Positions 1-7,927 of a DNA stretch of 51,966 nucleotides are shown here, in pieces. The DNA lies in assembly GCA_014584605.1 (NCBI GenBank), contig JACTMO010000038.1, forward strand, positions 1 through 51,966. Reading direction: 5' to 3'. The stretch's first letter is position 1; each line of letters opens with the position of its first letter. Made by a program: the position numbers and the translations under genes. The notes below the pieces were generated by a model, which saw only the letters and a program-made list of their open reading frames with translations, searched no databases and had not been told where the DNA came from. Source of the stretch: Bacteroidota bacterium. Its GTDB lineage: Bacteria; Bacteroidota; Bacteroidia; Flavobacteriales_F; PHOS-HE28.

Positions 1-170
1 GCAACAAGCTCATCCATCGCGTGTGCGCAGTCATCCGAAAAGGCGAGCCGTACGAGATACGAACACCCCTTGCACATGTCATAGAATAATCGCTCACGCA
101 CCCGTCGCGAATGATGATTGCGACCATTTCAATGATGCGCAGTACATTGCCGGAACAAACACCATTGCTC

Positions 171-1385
171 ATGCGCCTCCTCTACTCTTTGGCCTTTGTC
201 TCTCTCAGCATCGCCGCAAATGCTCAAGTGCCGAGCTACGTGCCAACGACCGGTCTCCTTGGATGGTGGCCATTCAACGGCAATGCCAATGACGAGAGCG
301 GGAATGGGAATAATGGCACAGTCAATGGGGCGGTGTTGTCGCAGGATCGTTTCGGAACGCCGAACAGCGCCTTTACACTCAACGGGCTCAATCAAAATAT
401 TGACGGCAATATTGCAGGGATTTCGAGCATGGTATCATCCACACTTACGGCTTGGGTGAACTACACAGGAAATGCTGGAGGCCAGCCCTACGACCTGTAC
501 TTCCAATTCGGCACCTACGGCAATCACACATTTGCCTATGGCTACAACTACGGTGGACAGAATCTAGACCTCTACTCCCAATGCACAGGAGGCATTCCTT
601 CGTATCCGGCCATCAACCTGAACAATGCATGGCACTTCATTGCTATCGTTGATTCCGTGGATGTGTCCCGGCTCTATGTTGATGGTGTGCTGCTCGCTTC
701 AGGCGTAGGCGGCCCGCTCACGGATTGCTACCAAGGCAGTCCATACTTCCAGATCGGTGGCGGATCCGATAACCAGTGGGTGACTGGTGGAGTCGATGAT
801 ATCGGGTTTTGGAACAGAGGGCTCACCGAACAGGAGGTGATGAACTTGTTCAACGGTCAAGTTCAACCTCCTTGTGTTTCGACGGAAGCGCTAACCATGG
901 ATGGCCTGGATACGAGCTATGAGACTACAGACGGTCCTGTGACCTTGACCGGAACCCCTCCCAACGGCGTCTTCCTTGGCCCTGGCGTTTCTGGTGCGTC
1001 GTTCGATCCGGGAGCAGCAGGTGTCGGAACTCATACCATCATCTATACCTATGTGGATGAGAATGGTTGCGTGAATTCCACCGGCCAATGCACGAGCGTT
1101 TCTCTTGGCATCGGAATCGGCGATGAGGACAACATGCCGCTCCAAGGCGTGCGCGTCTTCCCCAATCCCGCGGACGGTCTGTTCCATCTCGAACTGGAAC
1201 TCCAAGGAATGGTATCCCTGTTAGTTATCGATAGTCGTGGCAGGCAGGTAATGAACCGAACGTTCATGGCTAATGGCAGCAAGACCCTTCAAGTGGTTGA
1301 CTTGAGCCAAGAGGCTTCGGGAACCTATTCGCTACTGGTGAACACCGACCAAGGCTCTTCTCAACAGTTGCTAGTGAGGCAATGA
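171..1385 (+). CDS. LamG-domain T9SS-exported protein
   Basis: Predicted secreted protein of 404 residues. The chosen ATG gives a clean signal peptide (MRLLYSLAFVSLSIAANAQ); in-frame ATGs at 111 and 135 would only add a non-signal leader. Residues about 28-230 look like a LamG/concanavalin-type carbohydrate- or protein-binding fold, beginning GLLGWWPFNGNANDESGNGN. A short Ig-like segment follows. The last 80 or so residues form a T9SS type A sorting domain (VFPNPADG then LQVVDLSQEASGTYSLLV), which directs export and anchoring by the type IX system. Its stop overlaps the next start (ATGA), so the two genes are probably co-translated. Base composition is less GC-rich than the centre of the window. 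The ligand cannot be told from sequence. Confidence 0.85.
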   Translation: MRLLYSLAFVSLSIAANAQVPSYVPTTGLLGWWPFNGNANDESGNGNNGTVNGAVLSQDRFGTPNSAFTLNGLNQNIDGNIAGISSMVSSTLTAWVNYTGNAGGQPYDLYFQFGTYGNHTFAYGYNYGGQNLDLYSQCTGGIPSYPAINLNNAWHFIAIVDSVDVSRLYVDGVLLASGVGGPLTDCYQGSPYFQIGGGSDNQWVTGGVDDIGFWNRGLTEQEVMNLFNGQVQPPCVSTEALTMDGLDTSYETTDGPVTLTGTPPNGVFLGPGVSGASFDPGAAGVGTHTIIYTYVDENGCVNSTGQCTSVSLGIGIGDEDNMPLQGVRVFPNPADGLFHLELELQGMVSLLVIDSRGRQVMNRTFMANGSKTLQVVDLSQEASGTYSLLVNTDQGSSQQLLVRQ

Positions 1386-1834
1386 CAGCCCAATCGAGCA
1401 CTTGCTCTCACGAGGGATATCTCAAAGGCTTGCTGAGTGCTTTGAACCTGGACCGGCTCTCGTTCATTGAGGCCGAAACAAGAGTCCCGTCATTCGAGGT
1501 ACATCGAGTGATTCCCGACGCCGTATTCGGGGTCGATTGGGTTGTTGAGCTTGAGGCAAGAACAACAAAGCAAGTTCGTGGTGTGATAACCGATCTGATG
1601 ATACACCCTCGAAGAAAGAAGATGCTAATTGTTCTAGTTGAGCCAACTCAATCGAGCAGCAGGACTGCACAGTCGGTCGAAGCACACCTCTATCAGGTGG
1701 TCTCAAGGTTAGGTCTGAATCTCGACGATTGGTGTATCATCGGTCTAAGCCGGAATCAAGCACGAGATGAGCATCTGAGTATTCTCGAAGAGCGCTTTGT
1801 CAAGGCAGGTATCCTTCTGGAAGAGGCTTGCTAA
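1382..1834 (+). CDS. Unknown 150-residue protein, coupled to upstream gene
   Basis: I do not recognise this family. The start overlaps the previous stop by 4 bp (ATGA), which supports a real, translationally coupled gene. There is no signal peptide or membrane segment, so it is probably cytoplasmic although its partner is exported. A central stretch (about residues 46-80) alternates hydrophobic and charged residues with an acid pair (D51, E56/E58) before a beta-strand-like MLIVLVEP. This loosely recalls PD-(D/E)xK nuclease-like folds, but the usual ExK lysine is missing, so I make no functional call. Codon use is less GC-rich than in the suf genes downstream, which fits a lineage-specific insert. 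Confidence 0.6.
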   Translation: MTAQSSTCSHEGYLKGLLSALNLDRLSFIEAETRVPSFEVHRVIPDAVFGVDWVVELEARTTKQVRGVITDLMIHPRRKKMLIVLVEPTQSSSRTAQSVEAHLYQVVSRLGLNLDDWCIIGLSRNQARDEHLSILEERFVKAGILLEEAC

Positions 1835-1881
1835 GGACTACGCTCGAACCGTTGCTACGTTGCAGTGTTTTATTAGGGCCG

Positions 1882-1912
1882 TTGGAAGGCACCTACGGCC
1901 ACTCTACCTTTG
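1882..1912 (+). promoter_or_regulatory. Bacteroidota-type promoter of sufC
   Basis: A TTG at 1882-1884 is followed after exactly 20 bp by TACCTTTG at 1905-1912, matching the Bacteroidota -33/-7 pattern. Transcription should begin near 1917-1920, giving a leader of about 40 nt before sufC. An inverted repeat GGCCGT/ACGGCC (1877-1882 and 1895-1900) overlaps the -33 box and spacer and could be a repressor site. sufC therefore appears to start its own transcript. Confidence 0.75.
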
Positions 1913-1928
1913 CACACCCCACTACTTT

Positions 1929-1952
1929 AGAACGATTCCAAATAGTCGTTCT
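1929..1952 (+). promoter_or_regulatory. Inverted repeat in the sufC leader
   Basis: Perfect 7-bp arms AGAACGA (1929-1935) and TCGTTCT (1946-1952) are separated by 10 bp and end 6 nt before the sufC ATG. In DNA this is the size of a dimer operator; in RNA it would be a weak hairpin beside the start codon. No regulator is known from this window. Confidence 0.45.
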
Positions 1953-1958
1953 CGCACC

Positions 1959-2708
<750 letters not shown>

Positions 2709-2709
2709 C

Positions 2710-2728
2710 GTCGACCCACTGGGTCGAC
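2710..2728 (+). other. sufC-sufD intergenic hairpin
   Basis: GTCGACCCA (2710-2718) and TGGGTCGAC (2720-2728) are perfect 9-bp complementary arms around a single central C, lying between the sufC stop and the sufD start. In the transcript the tip must open to form a small loop. It could stabilise or attenuate the message, but there is no T-run, so a full terminator is unlikely. Confidence 0.55.
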
Positions 2729-2738
2729 CCGAGATGAT

Positions 2739-4010
2739 ATGACGATGAACACCGCAATAATGACCGATCCGAAAGCAACGGTGCTGCCGTTGTTGGAAGG
2801 AAGCACCTGGCCCGGCGCCGCCGAAGCACTCGCCCAGGTGAACGCGCTGCCTGTCCCCACCAGCAAGACCGAAGCGTGGAAGTACACCCGCGTGGGCAGG
2901 CTGTTCAACCAGCCCTATGCCGCACCGAATGGCGATGTGAGCCCGGCGCTGCCCGCCCGCCTTCCCTTCGAGGCCACGCGCGTGGTCTTCGTGAACGGCC
3001 ACTTCCGCGCGGACCTCAGTGACGACCTGAAAGGTCAGAAGGGTGTCGTCATCGACAGCCTGAAGCACCACCTGTCCCACGGCCCGGTGAAGGAGCACTA
3101 CGGCACGCTGGCACCCACCAACGAGCGCCTCTTCACCGCCATGAACACCGCCGCCCCCATCGACGGCCTGATCCTGCTGGTGACCAAGGGTGTGAAGGTG
3201 AAGAAGCCGATCCACGTAATGCATGTCACCACGTGGGAGCGCCAGCTGGTGCAGCCGCGTGATCTCTTCATGTTGCATGAAGGTGCCGAGGCCGAAGTGA
3301 TCATCGAGCACATCGCCCTCGATACGCCCGAGGCTTTCGTCAACAGCGTGCGCGAGTGCGTGGTGGGTGAAGGTGCGCGCCTCACGATCCACAAGCTGCA
3401 GCACGAGGTGAATGGTCCAGCGAACATCAGCTTCGACGGGGTGCGTGTGGCGGCGAAAGGCCACTACAGCATCAGCACCACGACACTGGATGGCGCACTG
3501 ATCCGCAATGAGGTGAAGGTGTCGCTCGCCGGTCCGGAAGCGCATGCCGAACTGAACGGTGTGTACCTGCTGAACGGCACCACGCACTGCGACAACCACA
3601 CCTACATCGGTCACGACGTGCCGGACTGCACCAGCGACGAGCTATACAAGGGCATCGTGGCGGGCAAGGGTACCAGCGTGTTCAACGGCAAGGTGTACGT
3701 GAAGCAGGACGCGCAGCGCACGCGGGCCTACCAGAGCAACGCCAACATCCTGCTGGGCGACGACGCCAAGGTGTACACCAAGCCCGAGCTGGAGATCTAC
3801 GCCGACGACGTGAAGTGCAGCCACGGATGCACCATCGGCCGCCTGGATGAGAAGGGCCTGTTCTACTTGCGCAGCCGCGGGGTGAGCGAAGCCGAAGCGC
3901 GCAAGCTGATGGCCCATGCCTTCATCACCGAGGTGGTGGAGCGGGTGCAGAACGAGGAGTGGAAGGCGGTGTTGACAGAGTTGATCGACAACAAACTCGC
4001 GAAGCTGTAA
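2739..4010 (+). CDS. sufD: SufD, Fe-S cluster assembly scaffold
   Basis: SufD subunit of the SufBCD scaffold, 423 residues, usual family length. The N-terminal helical part contains the typical PTSKTEAWKYT segment. The rest is the right-handed beta-helix core, ending in the conserved SufBD signature around KPELEIYADDVKCSHGCTIG and LFYLRSRGVSEAEARKLM. Lacking its own ATPase, it acts with SufC and SufB in the cytoplasm. The ATG at 2739 is the first in frame after sufC; ATGs at 2745 and 2760 are also possible because the first residues are not conserved. It lies 30 bp after sufC, separated only by a hairpin, so co-transcription is expected. A palindromic repeat element follows it. Confidence 0.96.
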   Translation: MTMNTAIMTDPKATVLPLLEGSTWPGAAEALAQVNALPVPTSKTEAWKYTRVGRLFNQPYAAPNGDVSPALPARLPFEATRVVFVNGHFRADLSDDLKGQKGVVIDSLKHHLSHGPVKEHYGTLAPTNERLFTAMNTAAPIDGLILLVTKGVKVKKPIHVMHVTTWERQLVQPRDLFMLHEGAEAEVIIEHIALDTPEAFVNSVRECVVGEGARLTIHKLQHEVNGPANISFDGVRVAAKGHYSISTTTLDGALIRNEVKVSLAGPEAHAELNGVYLLNGTTHCDNHTYIGHDVPDCTSDELYKGIVAGKGTSVFNGKVYVKQDAQRTRAYQSNANILLGDDAKVYTKPELEIYADDVKCSHGCTIGRLDEKGLFYLRSRGVSEAEARKLMAHAFITEVVERVQNEEWKAVLTELIDNKLAKL

Positions 4011-4027
4011 CCGCTGAAAGGCAATTG

Positions 4028-4141
4028 ACCGCAGAGAGCGCGGAGGACGCAGAGAAATGCAGAATGCGATGGACCGAACGATCATCCATGCGAAGGGATT
4101 CTCTTCTGAGCTCCCTCTGCGTGCTCCGCGCCCTCTGCGGT
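4028..4141. repeat. Palindromic GCAGAG-type intergenic repeat
   Basis: Two 27-bp arms (4028-4054 and, inverted, 4115-4141) differ at only two positions. Each arm contains three GC-rich units resembling ACCGCAGAG, GCGCGGAG and ACGCAGAG. The element fills the gap between sufD and sufS. Translations of it (SSLCVLRALCG, TAEGAEHAEGA) are the spurious peptides that this widespread class of bacterial intergenic repeats is known to produce. The whole 114 bp can fold into a long hairpin, so it may act as a transcript-stability or partial termination element inside the suf run. Confidence 0.85.
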
Positions 4142-4157
4142 TAACGTATTCGCATTC

Positions 4158-5405
4158 ATGAAATCCACTGCGGTCAAATCAGTCTTCGATGTCGCCGAGA
4201 TACGCGCGCAGTTCCCCATCCTGAAGGAGCTGGTACACGGCAGGCCGCTGGTGTACTTCGACAACGCCGCGACCAGCCAGAAGCCGCGCCGCGTGATCAA
4301 GGCCGAGAGCGCCTACTACGCCACGATCAACGCCAACGTGCACCGCGGTGTGCATACGCTGAGCACCAAGGCCACCGAGGCCCAGGAGGCCGCGCGCGAG
4401 ACCATCCGCAGGCACATCAACGCGAAGCACGCGCACGAGGTGATCTTCACCAGTGGCACCACGGCGAGCCTGAACCTGGCAGCGTTCAGCCTGGGGCAGT
4501 TGCTGTTGAAGAAGGGCGATGAGGTGCTGATCTCCGGCATGGAGCACCACGCGAACATCGTCCCCTGGCAGATGGTGTGTGAGCGGTATGGCGCCACTTT
4601 GCGTGTAATCCCGATAACCTCCTCTGGTGAATGGGATCTTTCGATTGCTAATTCGCTGATCGCTGATTCCGCCGCGTGCAAGATCCTCGCGGTATCGCAT
4701 GTCAGCAACACGCTGGGCACGATCAACCCGATCAAGGAGTTGATCGCCGAAGCGAAGAAGCGCGGCATCATCACCGTGGTGGACGGCGCGCAGGCCATCG
4801 CGCACCTGGACGTGGACGTACAGGACTTCGGCTGCGACCTCTATGCCTTCAGCGGGCACAAGGCTTACGGTCCCACGGGCACGGGCGTGCTTTATGGCCG
4901 CGAGGAACTGCTGGAGCGCATGCCCCCCTGGCAGGGCGGCGGCGAGATGATCGACGTTGTCACCTTCGCGAAGACCACCTACGCCAAGCTGCCCTTCAAG
5001 TTCGAGGCCGGCACGCCGCACATCGCCGGCATCATCGGGCTGGGTGAGGCATTTCGCTGGATGGAGGACTACGACAAGGCCGCCATGGCCGCGCACGAGC
5101 AAACGTTGTTGGAGCATGCGACCAAGGAGCTGCTCACCATCGATGGCCTGCGCATCATCGGTACGGCGAAAGAGAAGGTGGGCGTGATCAGCTTCGTGAT
5201 CGATGGCGTACACCACTACGACCTCGGCACCCTGCTCGACCAGCAGGGCATCGCCGTGCGCACGGGCCACCACTGCACGCAGCCGCTGATGGAGCGCTTC
5301 GGCGTGAGCGGAACGACGCGGGCGAGCTTCGCTTGTTTCAATACGGAGGAGGAGATCGACTCAATGATATCCGCGACGAGGAAGGCTGTGAAGATGTTGC
5401 GATGA
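4158..5405 (+). CDS. sufS: SufS, cysteine desulfurase
   Basis: PLP-dependent cysteine desulfurase (group II), 415 residues. It removes sulfur from L-cysteine as a persulfide and passes it to SufE. Visible features are the N-terminal YFDNAATSQKP, the PLP-site EHHANIVPW, the Schiff-base lysine K235 in FSGHKAYGPTG and the catalytic C373 in RTGHHCTQPLMERFG. Length and motifs match complete SufS. Nucleotides about 4600-4680 (variable loop TSSGEWDLSIANSLIADSA) are noticeably less GC-rich than the rest, but the frame is intact. It follows a palindromic repeat and overlaps sufE by 4 bp (ATGA). Confidence 0.97.
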   Translation: MKSTAVKSVFDVAEIRAQFPILKELVHGRPLVYFDNAATSQKPRRVIKAESAYYATINANVHRGVHTLSTKATEAQEAARETIRRHINAKHAHEVIFTSGTTASLNLAAFSLGQLLLKKGDEVLISGMEHHANIVPWQMVCERYGATLRVIPITSSGEWDLSIANSLIADSAACKILAVSHVSNTLGTINPIKELIAEAKKRGIITVVDGAQAIAHLDVDVQDFGCDLYAFSGHKAYGPTGTGVLYGREELLERMPPWQGGGEMIDVVTFAKTTYAKLPFKFEAGTPHIAGIIGLGEAFRWMEDYDKAAMAAHEQTLLEHATKELLTIDGLRIIGTAKEKVGVISFVIDGVHHYDLGTLLDQQGIAVRTGHHCTQPLMERFGVSGTTRASFACFNTEEEIDSMISATRKAVKMLR

Positions 5406-5833
5406 GTACGACCATGACATTGGCCCAAACCCAGCAGGAGCTCATCTCCGAGTTCGCCATGTTCTCCGACTGGCAGGACCGCTATGAGCACCTGATCGAG
5501 CTGGGGAAGGACCTGCCGCTGATCGCGCCGGAGCATAAAGTTGACGACAACCTGGTGCGCGGCTGCCAGAGCCGGGTGTGGTTGCACGCTTCACCCCGCA
5601 ACGGCCACATCCACTTCACCGCCGACAGCGACGCCATGATCACCAAGGGTATCGTGGCGCTGCTGGTACGTGTGTTCAACGACCGCACGCCGCAGGAGAT
5701 CCTCGGTGCATCCACGGAGTTCATCGATCGGATCGGTCTGCGTGCGCATCTGAGCCCGAACCGGGCCAACGGGTTGAGCGCGATGATCGACCAGATGAAG
5801 CGGTACGCCCTCGCTTATTCCGCAAAGCCATGA
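5402..5833 (+). CDS. sufE: SufE, sulfur-acceptor protein
   Basis: SufE sulfur-transfer protein of 143 residues. It accepts persulfide sulfur from SufS and delivers it to the SufBCD scaffold. The active-site cysteine is C55 in LVRGCQSRVW, the family hallmark, preceded by DRYEHLIELGKDLP and the DDNLVRGC loop. The start is fixed by the ATGA overlap with sufS; the longer in-frame extension upstream lies inside sufS and has no SufE similarity. Overlapping starts indicate coupled, near-equimolar synthesis of the desulfurase and its partner. A structured intergenic element separates it from the sufT-like gene. Confidence 0.96.
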   Translation: MSTTMTLAQTQQELISEFAMFSDWQDRYEHLIELGKDLPLIAPEHKVDDNLVRGCQSRVWLHASPRNGHIHFTADSDAMITKGIVALLVRVFNDRTPQEILGASTEFIDRIGLRAHLSPNRANGLSAMIDQMKRYALAYSAKP

Positions 5834-5852
5834 GTGGAATGCCATTGACCGG

Positions 5853-5922
5853 AACGGCGCAACGTACGCTGCGAATACGCAGTGCTTGCACGCGGATCGC
5901 GCTCATTGCGCCGTTGCGATCC
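5853..5922 (+). other. Overlapping inverted repeats between sufE and sufT-like gene
   Basis: Three inverted repeats lie within 70 bp. AACGGCGCAA (5853-5862) pairs perfectly with TTGCGCCGTT (5906-5915). CTGCG (5869-5873) pairs with CGCAG (5878-5882). GGATCGC (5894-5900) pairs with GCGATCC (5916-5922). The first and third interleave, so in RNA they must be alternatives or form a pseudoknot. The element ends 17 nt before the next start codon. Confidence 0.5.
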
Positions 5923-5939
5923 AATTCCCGACGAGAGCC

Positions 5940-6260
5940 ATGACCCACGATGAGAAACACGCCCTCGAAGAGAGCGTCATCAACTCGCTCAAGACCGTGT
6001 ACGACCCGGAGATCCCCGTGGACGTTTACGAGCTGGGGTTGATCTACGACGTGGTCGTGCATGACGACGCCAGCGTGTACATCAAGATGACGTTGACCAG
6101 CCCGGCCTGTCCGGTGGCGGGGACATTGCCCGGCGAGGTGGAGCAGAAGGCGGCCGGTGTGCAGGGCGTGAAGAGCGCCAAGGTGGAGCTCACCTTCGAA
6201 CCGCCGTGGGACCGCACGATGATGAGCGAGGCTGCGCAACTGGAACTGGGGTTCATGTGA
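5940..6260 (+). CDS. SufT-like MIP18/DUF59 Fe-S assembly protein
   Basis: Small cytoplasmic protein of 106 residues of the DUF59/MIP18 family (PaaD/SufT-like), which helps mature Fe-S proteins. The hallmark is VYDPEIPVDVYELGLIYDV, with the conserved cysteine in LTSPACPVAG. The ATG at 5940 begins MTHDEKHALEESVINSL, a typical start; an earlier in-frame ATG lies in the structured intergenic region. The C-terminal TFEPPWDRTMMSEAAQLELG is also typical of the Bacteroidota SUF-associated form. It follows sufE after 106 bp and probably completes the suf unit. Confidence 0.92.
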   Translation: MTHDEKHALEESVINSLKTVYDPEIPVDVYELGLIYDVVVHDDASVYIKMTLTSPACPVAGTLPGEVEQKAAGVQGVKSAKVELTFEPPWDRTMMSEAAQLELGFM

Positions 6261-6329
6261 GCTTAAGAATGCGATGAGAGACCCATGAAGAAAGACCGCC
6301 TAATTTCGATCACATCAAATCATGAACCG

Positions 6330-7394
6330 ATGAGCACACGCTACTCCATCTTACCCGTCGCCCTGGTCTGCTTTTCGTCCTTGCATGCCCAACTGACCAT
6401 CCTCACGCAATTCAACCCAGCGAACACCAGTGATCTGTGTGGCGTCGCATTCAACGCGCCGGACGGCGAGATCATGGTGATCGGCTGTTCGGCGAGCGTG
6501 ATCGATCGCTACGCGGAGGATGGCACGTTCCTTTCCTCGGCTGATGTGATCGGTGAAGGGGCGAACGATGTGGACATCGATATGTCACCTGCGGACCTGG
6601 TGATGAACGGCACCTTCGTCGCGCAAGGCCAATTGCTGCTGGTGAACGGCGAGACCGACGAGGCCGAGATCTATGCCATCGACGAAGTGACCAATACGGT
6701 GATCGACACGTTGATCACCGGCTTCGGCGTAAGCCATGTCGTGGGCGGGTCCTATCACCCGCAGCGTGGGACTTTCTTCCTGGTGCAGGACAAGGTGCCC
6801 GGTGGTTTCCAAGCCGATCGGATCGCCGAAGTGGATGCGACGACGGGCGACACCATCCAAACCTTTTCCACCATGCCGCAATTCCAGGTGAACTATGGTG
6901 ATCTTGACATTTCACCCGTGTCCGGGCATCTGTTCGTGGTGAGCAGTGATGAATCCACGATCGCGGAATTCACACCCGATGGCGTATTCATCACCGAGCA
7001 TGCACTGCCAGTTGGGGTCAGCAACCTCAGCGGCATCGCGTTGGACAACGACCTCCAGGGCGCGTGGGTGTGCAACACGAGCGGGATGGTCTTCAAGCTC
7101 GGGAACTTCCCCATCAGCGTACCCGAGCTGGCCATCAACTCTATGGCGACTGTGCAGCCCAACCCGGCGAACGATCATGTGCTGGTGACGTTCATTGATG
7201 CTCCTTCTGGAGCGTTGTCCTTCACCTTGGTAGATGCCTTGGGCAGGTCCGTCGCCTCACCTGTCCTCAACCCCGCCCGCGGTAAAGGAGGAAGTGTGCT
7301 CGTGGACCTTGCTGGCGTCAGCACGGGCTGCTACACCTTGTTGCTGGCTGGGGATGGGATCCGCGAAGCCCACAGGCTGGTGGTCGAGCACTGA
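6330..7394 (+). CDS. Secreted beta-propeller-like T9SS protein
   Basis: Predicted exported protein of 354 residues. The chosen start gives a signal peptide (STRYSILPVALVCFSSLHAQ); an ATG at 6285 is in frame but lies before a promoter-like TAATTTCG at 6301-6308, so the later start is preferred. The body has repeating strand patterns such as DLDISPVSGHLFVVSSDES and GIALDNDLQGAWVCNTSGM, like NHL or SdiA-regulated-type propellers. The C-terminus is a T9SS type A sorting domain (VQPNPANDHVLVTF then LVDALGRSV). It lies 6 bp before the DUF2480 gene. Its substrate or role is unknown. Confidence 0.85.
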   Translation: MSTRYSILPVALVCFSSLHAQLTILTQFNPANTSDLCGVAFNAPDGEIMVIGCSASVIDRYAEDGTFLSSADVIGEGANDVDIDMSPADLVMNGTFVAQGQLLLVNGETDEAEIYAIDEVTNTVIDTLITGFGVSHVVGGSYHPQRGTFFLVQDKVPGGFQADRIAEVDATTGDTIQTFSTMPQFQVNYGDLDISPVSGHLFVVSSDESTIAEFTPDGVFITEHALPVGVSNLSGIALDNDLQGAWVCNTSGMVFKLGNFPISVPELAINSMATVQPNPANDHVLVTFIDAPSGALSFTLVDALGRSVASPVLNPARGKGGSVLVDLAGVSTGCYTLLLAGDGIREAHRLVVEH

Positions 7395-7400
7395 AGAACC

Positions 7401-7910
7401 ATGGAGGAGATCATCAACAAGGTCGCCGCGAGCGGGATCCTTACCCTCGACCTGGAGGAGCTGTACCCGCAAGGCGAACGCGTGGTCTTCGACCTGAAGC
7501 CCTTGTTGTGGCAGGAGGTGGCCCTGAAGGAGGACGACCTGCGGACCTTTTGCAAGCAACATGACTGGGCGAGGTACAAGGGCATGTACGTGGGCGTACA
7601 TTGCTCGGCCGATGCCATCGTCCCCACCTGGGCCTACATGCTGGTGGCCGCGCACCTGCAGCCCCATGCGACCCTTGTCACCCAGGGCGATCGGGACCAG
7701 CTGGAGCGCGCCATCTTCACCCGCTTCGTGCAGCAACTGGATGTGGAGCCGTACCGCAACGCACGTGTCGTGGTGAAGGGCTGCAGCAAGGTCGCGGTGC
7801 CGCTGAACGCCTACGTGGAGCTGACGGCGCGCCTGGTGCCGGTGGTACGATCGTTGATGTTCGGGGAGCCATGCAGCACCGTGCCCCTGTACAAGGTGCC
7901 CAAGGGATAG
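7401..7910 (+). CDS. DUF2480 family protein
   Basis: Cytoplasmic protein of 169 residues belonging, by its overall pattern, to DUF2480, a family largely confined to Bacteroidota. Recognisable segments are the N-terminal MEEIINKVAASGILTLDLEE, the central WARYKGMYVGVHCSADAIVP and WAYMLVA, and the C-terminal VVVKGCSKVAVPLNAY followed by GEPCSTVPLYK. Several conserved cysteines (in VHCSADA, VKGCSK and EPCSTV) could bind a metal, but the biochemical role is not known. Position downstream of suf genes is a recurring arrangement in this phylum and hints at a link with Fe-S assembly; that is inference. Confidence 0.85.
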   Translation: MEEIINKVAASGILTLDLEELYPQGERVVFDLKPLLWQEVALKEDDLRTFCKQHDWARYKGMYVGVHCSADAIVPTWAYMLVAAHLQPHATLVTQGDRDQLERAIFTRFVQQLDVEPYRNARVVVKGCSKVAVPLNAYVELTARLVPVVRSLMFGEPCSTVPLYKVPKG

Positions 7911-7927
7911 GCCCTACCTTCACGGTC

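Noticed and set aside
3959-4300. Short peptides (LLSSLCVLRALCG, TAEGAEHAEGA) around the sufD-sufS spacer
   Set aside because: These come from the GCAGAG palindromic repeat and are known spurious translations.
4596-4680. Less GC-rich patch inside sufS as a possible insertion
   Set aside because: The frame and the length between conserved SufS blocks are normal; it encodes a variable loop.
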